From NCBI GenBank assembly GCA_002633115.1, contig NWBJ01000060.1:1-33539 (forward strand): a stretch of 33,539 nucleotides of DNA, read 5' to 3'. This stretch comes from Muribaculaceae bacterium Zag1 (GTDB taxonomy: Bacteria > Bacteroidota > Bacteroidia > Bacteroidales > Muribaculaceae). The position numbers and the translations under genes were made by a program. This document shows, in pieces, positions 8,915-17,700 of this stretch. The notes under the pieces were generated by a model. That model saw nothing but the letters and a program-made list of their open reading frames with translations. It searched no databases and was not told the origin of the DNA. Every line of letters begins with the position of its first letter. The first letter of the stretch is position 1.

Positions 8915-11900
8915 TTATTCTGAATAAATTTTGGTGGTGATTGGAGCAATCCCCTTGGCTGTGAGGCGAATTATTGCCACAGTGCCGTGGGCAATGCGCA
9001 GGTCAATCGATGGTTCGACCGAGGTGTCGGCAATCGTGCGGTCAGCGATTAGGCGTCCGTCAACGGTATAGGCCTGTAGGCGCACATCTTTCAGGCCAGC
9101 TGGCAAAGCGAGCTTGCCGCCATTGATGCGCAACTCAGCAGCGCTTGCACCGATCGAAGAGATGCCCATGATGCCAACGCTCTCGGTGATGGCCTGAGCT
9201 TGCTGATTTGCGAGAGTGCAATCAGCCACTGAGCCAGACTGAAGCGTTGCTATCGGGGTTATGCCAACTGGCAGAGTAGCCATGCTCAGCGAGTAGCCTA
9301 TCAGGCGAGTGCGATTGCCGCGAGCAGCTTGCTTCACTGCGAATCCCATGCTCTCAAGCGCCTCTGATATCGCCAACGCATTGGCATTGTCGATGAGAAT
9401 ATCGAATGCGGCCACTGGCTCGGCTGCCGAAATCATCAGTTGACCATCTGCGATGTAGCAGAGTGGGGTAGAGTCTGCTCCATTCTCAGCGGCTACGCGG
9501 AGAGCGGTTGTCTCTGGAATATTGTCGCACAGCAGGTTGACCAGGCAAACGGCATCTTGCACATTCACCATAGAATCCTCCCACAGGTTGGCGGCAGTGA
9601 AATTAAACGGCATGCCCTGGTACATCTCAAAGATATGGGCAATGATGGCTTGGAGGTCAAGCACATCAATATCGCCGGTGAAATTGGCATCGCCCATAGC
9701 AAAGCTCAGAGCCAATTGCATCTGATGGCCAGTATTGTTGGCATTTTCTGTCGAAATATACACATCCAGCTTGTCGCCCGAGGCTCCGTGGTAGTCGGTG
9801 GGTGCGCTCTCAAGCCACAGCGACAATTGGCCATTGTAGCTGAAACCTATGCCCCAATCCTCGGTGGGCGATGAGCAACGGAATGTTACGCCCGCCATGG
9901 TGGTATTGTAGTCGCGTATCTCAGGATTGTAAGCCACTATGGTGGGAATTCCGGATACTATAGCCGTTGGATCCAGATCAGACAGGTCAATAGCCATTAC
10001 CCTGTCAATGGTTTGGCAGCTAAGATCAATCTCTGTGATTGTAGCGGGGAGGGCTGGATAGAGGTCGGCAAAGCAGTTGCCGTACACATTCAGGTTCTGG
10101 AGATTGCTTAGCGCATAACCAATAGCTCCGACATTGCCAGTGAGTTGGTTGCAGCTCAGGTCGAGACGCTTCAAGGCAGTGAAGGCGTATACCGAGGCGG
10201 GCACTTCTCCCTTCAGTCCGCGATTTGAGAGGTTGAGGCTAACTGCACGGCCGCCCTCAATTGATATCTCTGAAATGGCCGATGCGCCAGCTGCTCCGCG
10301 AGTCAAATCCCATTGCGGGTCGCAACCTATGGCTGAGAGTTCTTGCGACAGAGCGCACACTGCCAACCAGTCGTTTGCGTCAAATTGATAGATACTGAAT
10401 TCAATGGGGAAGTATTGGCCATCAAAGCTTGTGCCATAATAGCAAGCCCCTTCTTCCACGCCAAGCCAATTGGCTACATATTTGCCAGCCTCGCATGGGA
10501 TGCCATCAAATGATGCGCCATCTTTAGTGTATTGGATGATAGCCTCGCCTATGCCCCATGGGCCGTTCAGCCTCACGGGATGCTGCTCGCCATCGTAAGT
10601 GATGTCGTCTCCGTCATACTCTATCGATACGCTCTCTGAGGGGTACGGAGCCTTGTCGATGTAGAACTCTGCCATAAGCTCACCGGTGAAATTGTTGATA
10701 CCTTGCACCGTGACAGTGCCAGTGCCGGGGAGCCAGTTGTCGGCGTAGGTGGCGATGTAGTCCTGATTTGGATACAAAGACTGATTCCTCTGATCAGTAA
10801 ATGACCATTCGGGATATTGATTTGAGCCATCGTAGACCAATTGCGTCTCTGCCAGCTGTATTGAGCCTGGCAATGGCAATTGAGTGACCTCGAATGTGTA
10901 AGAACGAGTGCCTATAGTATATGGGAAGAGGCCCTCAACTCGCATAGTAGCCACACCCGCATTGACATTGCTGGAATATTTCACCGTAAACTCGTCGGTC
11001 GGAATGGAGCATGACAATGCTGGCTGCCATACTGGTTCGCCGTAGTTGTAGGGGAGAGCCTGTATGCCAGCAACCTCGTAATAAGCCATATCCTTGTACA
11101 CGATCGGTTGCAGCACCGTGGTATTGCCCATGGCATCGACAATGCGGAAACGGATATAGTGGTCGGCTTTGGAAGCATCAAAATTGGCCACGAGCGTAGC
11201 CTCAAATTCAGAACCGGAAGAAAGCAAATCAGTGATTGCCTCCCATTGGTCAGTGTCTTCTGATGAAAATTCTATACGGCCATCTATGCCAGCTGGGCTC
11301 TCGTAGGTGCCATTTATGGTCAGGCGGTGGGGGAGGCTTACATTATTCCAACCATCTGGGTCGTCGGGAGTAACCTCAAAACTGCTATTGGGCTCAAGGG
11401 TCACATCGCCAATGCCCATCAAGATTGAGAATGTTTGGGTCTCGCCGGCAGCGAGGGTGCGGTCTTTCCAACACCAGCCCATAGCGCTGTCATACGAGCC
11501 GTTCTCAACCATCCAGTTGCCCGACTGTTCGTAATTGCCCACTATTTGCCAAGCCCAGGAATTGTATCCGTAGTTGCCAAACCAGAAGTCATCAACGCTG
11601 GTCACACCGGCAATGCCAGACCCGAACAGCACGCACAGCTGCGCGCCCTCGCCGTCCCTCATGGTCAAGCCATACGTTGCTCCCGTGGTATCGATGCAGC
11701 GCGAGATAGGAGCCGAGTCATTGTAGCCAATCATCACATCGGCATAAGTGCCAAGGCTGATTTGAGCCGGGCTGGCGGTAGTGTTGCGGAGGGTGTAGGT
11801 GATGCGAGCAAAATCGCTCTGCTCCTCGACCGAGGCGGAAAACTGCACCCCGAGGAGCTCAGCCCCATTGAGGCAGTCGACCTCGTCGTAGTACTGCTCA

Positions 11901-12229
11901 CCCTCATTGTTAGAGACACACAGGGCGGCGTGGTAGCCTCCGTCGCTAAAAGTCGATGAATAGTAGTAGTCGCCAAAGGCACCGTAGATGTCGATGGTCC
12001 ATTCCTGGCGAGCATAGAGGTCGGTGGTGCCAACGCGCTCATAGCCATAAGGAACATCAGATTCCACCGAGCGGCTGGGAGCGAATCTCTTGCTCGGATC
12101 CGAGCCCTTAACTTGCGCCATCGCCGCGACAGCGCAGAGGGTCATGGCTGCCACTGGCAGTCCGCGCCTCAACGCCGTAAGCCACCATCGGCCTTTGCGA
12201 CATGGCGGCATGGGGAGAAATAGCTTCAT
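8915..12229 (-). CDS. Large secreted protein with Ig/MBG-like domains, leucine-rich repeats, dockerin-like region and T9SS-like C-terminus
   Basis: 1104 aa. The N-terminus has an Arg-rich start then a hydrophobic run ending 'AVAAMAQ', a signal peptide; a Met at residue 7 is an alternative start. Residues about 50-300 form a beta-rich domain of unknown type. Around 300-640 are Ig/MBG-like repeats (for example 'DDITYDGEQHPVRLNG'). At about 660-730 there are a few leucine-rich repeats ('LKRLDLSCNQLTGN'). A dockerin-like pair lies at about 843-905 ('GDANFTGDIDVLDLQAII' and 'NLWEDSMVNVQDAVCLVNLL'). The last 70 residues resemble a T9SS sorting domain ('AYTVDGRLIADRTI'). I infer export across the outer membrane and surface attachment. 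It is first in the minus-strand operon; its stop and the next start are 12 bases apart, so the two surface proteins are probably made together. Confidence 0.78.
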   Translation of the reverse strand: MKLFLPMPPCRKGRWWLTALRRGLPVAAMTLCAVAAMAQVKGSDPSKRFAPSRSVESDVPYGYERVGTTDLYARQEWTIDIYGAFGDYYYSSTFSDGGYHAALCVSNNEGEQYYDEVDCLNGAELLGVQFSASVEEQSDFARITYTLRNTTASPAQISLGTYADVMIGYNDSAPISRCIDTTGATYGLTMRDGEGAQLCVLFGSGIAGVTSVDDFWFGNYGYNSWAWQIVGNYEQSGNWMVENGSYDSAMGWCWKDRTLAAGETQTFSILMGIGDVTLEPNSSFEVTPDDPDGWNNVSLPHRLTINGTYESPAGIDGRIEFSSEDTDQWEAITDLLSSGSEFEATLVANFDASKADHYIRFRIVDAMGNTTVLQPIVYKDMAYYEVAGIQALPYNYGEPVWQPALSCSIPTDEFTVKYSSNVNAGVATMRVEGLFPYTIGTRSYTFEVTQLPLPGSIQLAETQLVYDGSNQYPEWSFTDQRNQSLYPNQDYIATYADNWLPGTGTVTVQGINNFTGELMAEFYIDKAPYPSESVSIEYDGDDITYDGEQHPVRLNGPWGIGEAIIQYTKDGASFDGIPCEAGKYVANWLGVEEGACYYGTSFDGQYFPIEFSIYQFDANDWLAVCALSQELSAIGCDPQWDLTRGAAGASAISEISIEGGRAVSLNLSNRGLKGEVPASVYAFTALKRLDLSCNQLTGNVGAIGYALSNLQNLNVYGNCFADLYPALPATITEIDLSCQTIDRVMAIDLSDLDPTAIVSGIPTIVAYNPEIRDYNTTMAGVTFRCSSPTEDWGIGFSYNGQLSLWLESAPTDYHGASGDKLDVYISTENANNTGHQMQLALSFAMGDANFTGDIDVLDLQAIIAHIFEMYQGMPFNFTAANLWEDSMVNVQDAVCLVNLLCDNIPETTALRVAAENGADSTPLCYIADGQLMISAAEPVAAFDILIDNANALAISEALESMGFAVKQAARGNRTRLIGYSLSMATLPVGITPIATLQSGSVADCTLANQQAQAITESVGIMGISSIGASAAELRINGGKLALPAGLKDVRLQAYTVDGRLIADRTIADTSVEPSIDLRIAHGTVAIIRLTAKGIAPITTKIYSE

Positions 12230-12291
12230 AGTGATTTATATTAGTTTATGTTGAAATTTCATCATTCAGACACTAGATCTGGTATAGATTG

Positions 12292-12324
12292 CAAAATTAC
12301 ACAATTTCATAGACAACTCACAAT
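12292..12324 (-). promoter_or_regulatory. Bacteroidetes-type promoter for the surface-protein operon
   Basis: On the minus strand, TAATTTTG (12299-12292) fits the -7 consensus TAnnTTTG exactly. ATTG (12324-12321) lies 21 bases upstream as a weak -33 box. The leader to the ATG at 12229 would be about 50-60 bases. The rest of the 245-bp divergent spacer is AT-rich; for the plus-strand porin only a weak candidate, TAATATTG (12403-12410), was seen. Confidence 0.5.
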
Positions 12325-12474
12325 CTTTTTGCATAAATATGTTGGTTTAAGTTGCAAAAGTTTATCGACAAATGGGTAGAACAAAAATTTTTGGTGTGTC
12401 GTTAATATTGTGGTTGCGTCCCGACTGAGCGCAGCCCTACACGTTTAACTAACCTTTATTACGACGCAACGGCT

Positions 12475-13518
12475 ATGAAACACTTGACAATCCTCGTGCT
12501 ATTGGCCATCGTTTCGACTACAGCCAACGCACAATCCATCACTCGCCTGGAACTGGGCACGCGCCTCGACCTGAACGAACAGTGGGTCGACGGCCACTAT
12601 TATGACGACGGTTCGGGATTCAACGGCCAGTACCTGCGCTTCCGCATCGATGGCACCATCCTCCCCAACCTGAAATTTGTGTATCGCCAACGCCTCAACA
12701 AGCAAAACAGCGACGCATCATTCTTCGACTCAGTAGATTTCATGAAACTCATGTACTACACCGGCCGTTTCTGCTTCATCGCAGGCAAGGACGATGTATT
12801 TGTGGGCAATTACGAAAACGACCGAGCTGCCTACGATGTCTATTTCTACTCTGACGTGTGGCGCCAGTTCGCCAACAAGGAATTTGGATTCTCAATTGGC
12901 TTCAACACCTACGGCGACGACTGGCTCGAGGCGCAAGTGGGCCAGAGCCCATTCTGCCGCAGCGAGTACAACACCTCAGACAGCAAAAACATGTACATGT
13001 ACAATCTGCGTTACCGCCTCAAGCGCGGCATTCTGGGCGCGATGCTGTCAGAGAGCATGTTTGAGTATTTGCCCGGCAAGTACATCAATTATCTATGTCT
13101 TGGCCTGAAGCTTGACATCCCCGTGTTCCTGCTCGAATTTGACTACGTAAACCGTTACACCCGAGGCGAGGCATTCTTCGGCACCGACTATTCGGTGGTT
13201 GCCAATACCATAATACGCCCGTGGCGCCATGTGCATTTCACCGCCAAGTACGCCTTTGACTCCAACAACACCGACTATGAGCACGACTACTACGTGCTGC
13301 GCAACACGGCCCTGCATGTGGTGAGCGCCGGCATCGAGTACTACCCATTCCGCCAAACCCATGACATACGCCTCCACGCCTTAGGGGCCTACGCCTGGGG
13401 ACGCTCGCCCGACACCACCTACCACCAAGATCACGAGTGGACCATCAAAGTCGGCATCACCTGGATCATAGACTTCTACAAGTTGCTCAAACTCGAGCGT
13501 TACTTCCCTAAAGATTAG
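12475..13518 (+). CDS. Outer-membrane porin (OprO/OprP-like beta barrel)
   Basis: 347 aa with a cleavable signal peptide ('LLAIVSTTANAQ'). The mature chain is a series of amphipathic beta strands with aromatic girdles ('YLRFRIDGTILPNLKFVYRQ', 'LLEFDYVNRYTR', 'WTIKVGITWIIDFYKLLKLE'), the pattern of Bacteroidetes porins related to the phosphate-selective porin O/P family. It should sit in the outer membrane and pass small solutes; the substrate cannot be read from sequence. It lies 93 bases upstream of the efflux genes on the same strand and could share their transcript or be separate: no terminator is visible between them. It is divergent from the surface-protein operon. Confidence 0.72.
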   Translation: MKHLTILVLLAIVSTTANAQSITRLELGTRLDLNEQWVDGHYYDDGSGFNGQYLRFRIDGTILPNLKFVYRQRLNKQNSDASFFDSVDFMKLMYYTGRFCFIAGKDDVFVGNYENDRAAYDVYFYSDVWRQFANKEFGFSIGFNTYGDDWLEAQVGQSPFCRSEYNTSDSKNMYMYNLRYRLKRGILGAMLSESMFEYLPGKYINYLCLGLKLDIPVFLLEFDYVNRYTRGEAFFGTDYSVVANTIIRPWRHVHFTAKYAFDSNNTDYEHDYYVLRNTALHVVSAGIEYYPFRQTHDIRLHALGAYAWGRSPDTTYHQDHEWTIKVGITWIIDFYKLLKLERYFPKD

Positions 13519-13611
13519 TAGGATTTTGGTCGATATTATTGGCGTTATGGGCGAAAACGCACAACTTTTACATAGACAATTCCGTTTCTATTCTTGATTA
13601 ATTTCATTTAG

Positions 13612-14766
13612 ATGACTCATTTGCCTATGCGACATATCAGCCATAATACCCTGCTCCCCCTGTTAGCTATCTGTTTGCTGGCCCTGTGCTGCGCTTGCAA
13701 AAAGAAGGCCGAACCATTGCCAGTAGTGGCCGTAACTCCCTCGACACAAGAGGATGTAGAGATCTACGGCGAATACGTGGGCCGAGCCCGCGCCCAACAA
13801 TTTGTCGAGGTCCGCGCCCGCGTCGAGGGATACCTCGAGAAGATGCTCTTTGAGGAGGGCAGCTATGTGCCAAAAGGTCAGACCCTGTTTGTAATCAACC
13901 GCGACCAATACAAGGCCAAGGCCGAAAAAGCCGAGGCTCAACTAAAAAAAGACGAGGCCAATGAGCAAAAAGCCAAGCGCGACCTCGACCGCATCCGTCC
14001 CCTCTACGAACAGAATGCCGCCTCGCAGCTCGACCTCGACAACGCCATCGCCGCCTACGAGACAGCCAAGGCATCGGTGGCCATGAGCAAGGCCGACCTG
14101 GCCCAGGCGCAGCTTGAGCTCGGCTACACCACCGTATCATCGCCCATCTCGGGTCATATCAGTGAACGCAACGTCGACCTCGGCACCCTGGTGGGCCCGG
14201 GAGCCAAGTCGCTGCTCGCCACCATCGTAAAGAGCGACACCGTGCTGATCGACTTCTCGATGACAGCCCTCGACTATCTGCGCTGCAAGGAGCGCAACCT
14301 CGAGCTCGGCCGCAAGGACGAGACGCGCTCGTGGAACCCCTTCGTCACCATCACCCTCGCTGACAATACCGTCTACCCATACAAGGGCCTCGTGGATTTC
14401 GCCGAGCCCCAGGTTGACCCCAATACCGGCACATTCTCGGTGCGCGCCGAGATGCCAAATCCCGAGCGCTCAATCCTGCCGGGACAGTTCACCAAGGTCA
14501 AGCTGCTGCTCGATGTCAGGGAGGATGCCACAGTGGTGCCCCGCAAGGCTGTCATCATCGAGAAGGGCGGCGCATTTGTCTACGTGATGCGTCCCGATTC
14601 GGTGGTCGAGAAGCGATTTATCGAAATCGGCCCTGAGATTGGCAACAACATAGTGGTCGAGCGCGGCATCGCTCCCGGCGAATACATCGTCGACGAGGGG
14701 TACCACAAACTGAGTCCGGGTCTGAAAGTGCGCCCAGCAACCCCTAAAGCCGAAGCTGAAGAATGA
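13612..14766 (+). CDS. RND efflux periplasmic adaptor (membrane-fusion) lipoprotein, AcrA/MexA type
   Basis: 384 aa. It begins with a lipoprotein signal ('LLAICLLALCCAC', Cys29 the likely lipidated residue); the Met at residue 6 is an alternative start. The order fits the family: a beta-barrel/lipoyl half ('VEVRARVEGYLEKMLFEEGS'), a coiled-coil hairpin (about 100-175, rich in Ala, Lys and Glu), the second lipoyl half ('LGYTTVSSPISGHISERNVD'), then barrel and membrane-proximal domains ('VPRKAVIIEKGGAFVYVM'). It links the inner-membrane pump to the outer-membrane channel. Its stop overlaps the start of the pump gene (ATGA), which indicates translational coupling. TATTCTTG at 13589-13596 is a weak -7 candidate upstream. 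No TetR/AraC-type regulator is adjacent. Confidence 0.92.
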   Translation: MTHLPMRHISHNTLLPLLAICLLALCCACKKKAEPLPVVAVTPSTQEDVEIYGEYVGRARAQQFVEVRARVEGYLEKMLFEEGSYVPKGQTLFVINRDQYKAKAEKAEAQLKKDEANEQKAKRDLDRIRPLYEQNAASQLDLDNAIAAYETAKASVAMSKADLAQAQLELGYTTVSSPISGHISERNVDLGTLVGPGAKSLLATIVKSDTVLIDFSMTALDYLRCKERNLELGRKDETRSWNPFVTITLADNTVYPYKGLVDFAEPQVDPNTGTFSVRAEMPNPERSILPGQFTKVKLLLDVREDATVVPRKAVIIEKGGAFVYVMRPDSVVEKRFIEIGPEIGNNIVVERGIAPGEYIVDEGYHKLSPGLKVRPATPKAEAEE

Positions 14767-17700
14767 AGATGACTTTTTTCATCGATAGGCCAGTGTTTTC
14801 GGCTGTGCTGTCAATCCTGATTGTGATTCTGGGCACAGTCGGCCTGATCCTCTTACCTATCGACCAATATCCGCAGATCACACCGCCGGTGGTGAAAATC
14901 TCGGCCTCGTATCCGGGGGCGAGCGCCCTCACCGTGTCGCAAGCCGTGGCCACGCCCATTGAGCAAGAGCTCAACGGCACCCCCGGCATGCTCTATATGG
15001 AATCATCGAGCAGCAACTCGGGCGCATACACGGCTACTGTGACATTCGACATCGGCTCAAGCCCCGAGCTGTCGGCCGTAGAAATCCAAAATCGCGTAAA
15101 ACTGGCCGAGGCTCGCCTGCCGGCCGAGGTGGTGAAAAACGGTCTGTCGGTCGAGAAGCAAGCCTCAAGCCAATTGCTCACCATCTGCCTCACATCGAGC
15201 GACCCCAAATTTGACGAAATATACCTTAGCAACTTCGCCACCCTCAATGTGCTCGACCTATTGCGCCGCATCCCCGATGTGGGCCGCGTGGCCAACATCG
15301 GCAGCCGCTACTATGCCATGCAGATATGGGTGCAGCCCGACAAGCTGGCCAACCTCGGCATCACTGTTGGCGACCTGCAGAAAGCATTGCAAGACCAAAA
15401 CCGTGAATCGGCAGCCGGCACCCTGGGTCAGCAGCCCGTCAAGGGCCTGGATGTGACCATCCCGATCACAACCAAGGGCCGACTTTCGTCAGTTACCCAG
15501 TTTGAAGACATTGTGGTGCGCGCCAACCCCGACGGCTCGATCATCCGCCTGAGGGATGTGGCTCGCATATCGCTTGAGGCCCAAAGCTACAACACAGAGA
15601 GCGGCATCAACGGCGAGAACGCCGCCGTGCTGGCCGTGTACATGCTGCCGGGAGCCAACGCCATGCAAGTGGCTGAACGCGTGAAGAATGCGATGAAGGA
15701 AATCAGCAAGACCTTCCCCGAGGGCATGAGTTACGACATCCCATTTGATATGACCACCTACATTTCAGAGTCAATTCACGAGGTGTACAAGACTCTGTTT
15801 GAGGCTCTGTTCTTGGTGATTCTGGTGGTATTCCTGTCGCTACAGACCTGGCGCGCCACGCTCATCCCGCTTGTGGCTGTGCCTATATCATTGATAGGCA
15901 CATTTGGATTCATGCTCATATTCGGATTCTCTCTCAATATCCTCACCCTGCTGGGCCTGGTGCTTGCCATCGGCATCGTGGTCGACGATGCCATCGTGGT
16001 GGTGGAGAATGTCGAGCGTGTGATGGAGCAAGACCACTGTTCTCCCTATCAGGCCACCAAGAAGGCCATGCAGAGCCTGACCAGCCCTATCATCGCCACC
16101 ACCCTGGTGCTTGCGGCTGTGTTTGTGCCGGTTAGCTTCCTGCCGGGCATCACGGGCCAACTCTATCGCCAATTCACCATCACGATTGTGGTGTCGGTAA
16201 TCCTATCTTCGATCGTGGCATTGACGCTGAGCCCGGTGATGTGTTCGCTGATTCTGAAACCTCAGGAGCACACCAAAAAGAAAAATATAGTGTTCCGCCG
16301 CATCAACCATTGGCTGTCGGTGGGCAATTACCATTTCATAAACCTCATCAAACTATCAATAGCGCACAAAAAGATTGTGCTGATTGGCTTTGCCGTGATG
16401 CTCGGCGTGATTGTGCTGATCAACGCCTTGATGCCCAAGAGCTTCCTCCCCATCGAGGATCAAGGCTATTTCACCGTCGAACTTGAGCTGCCCGAGGGCG
16501 CGACCCTCGAGCGCACCCGCGTGGTTACAGACCGCGCCGTGGCATACCTGCTCGAAAATCCGGCCGTAGACTATGTGCAGAGCGTGGCCGGAAGCAGCTC
16601 GCAGGTGGGCAGCAGCCAAGCGCGCAGCACCCTCACTGTAATCCTCAAGCCCTGGCAAGACCGCAGCGGCGAGACCATCGATGACGTAATGGCCGTTGTT
16701 CGCCGCGACCTGGCAGAGCATCCCGAGTGCAAGGTGTATCTGTCGCGTCCGCCGGTGATTCCGGGCTTGGGCACATCGGGCGGCTTCGAGATGCAGCTTG
16801 AGGCTCGCGGCGATGCCTCGCTCGAGGACTTGATTGCCGCCACTGATACCATCATGGAGTATGCTCGCCGCTCAGGCAAGGTGACGGGCCTGTCGACCTC
16901 GCTCCAAGCTGACATACCTCAGCTGTATTTCGATGTCGACCGCGACAAGGTGAAATTTGCCGGGGTGCCTCTGGCGGATGTCTTCTCAACGATGAAGGCT
17001 TTCACCGGGTCGGTATACATCAACGACTTCAACATGTTCAACCGCATCTACCGCGTGTATCTCCAGGCCGAGGCACCATATCGCGAGCATCGCGAGAATA
17101 TCAACCTATTCTATGTGCGCGGCGCCTCTGGCACAATGATACCCTTGACTTCGCTCGGCACCACGTCCTATACCACTGGCCCTGGCAACATCAAGAGATT
17201 CAACATGTTTACCAGCGCGGTAATCCGTGGCGAAGCGGCACGCGGCTACAGTTCGGGTCAGGCCATGTCCGAAATCGAGGAGATTGCCCGCGAGAAACTG
17301 CCCTCGTCCATCGCTGTCGAGTGGAGCGGCTTGTCGTTCCAGGAAAAGAAGCAGGGTGGGCAGACCTTCATAGTGTTGGCCCTGGTATTCCTGTTCGTAT
17401 TCCTATTCCTCGCTGCCCTCTACGAGAGCTGGACAGTGCCATTGTCAGTGCTGCTGTCACTGCCAGTGGCAGCCCTCGGCGCCTATCTCGGCGCGTGGGT
17501 GTGCGGCAGGGAGAATGACGTGTATTTCCAAATCGGTTTGGTGATGCTGATGGGTATGGCGGCCAAGAATGCCATCCTTATCGTTGAGTTCGCCAAAGAC
17601 AGCGTCAACGAGGGCATGCGGCCATTGGATGCCGCCATCGAGGCCTCAAGGCTCAGATTCCGACCCATCGTGATGACATCGCTGGCCTTCATCCTCGGCA

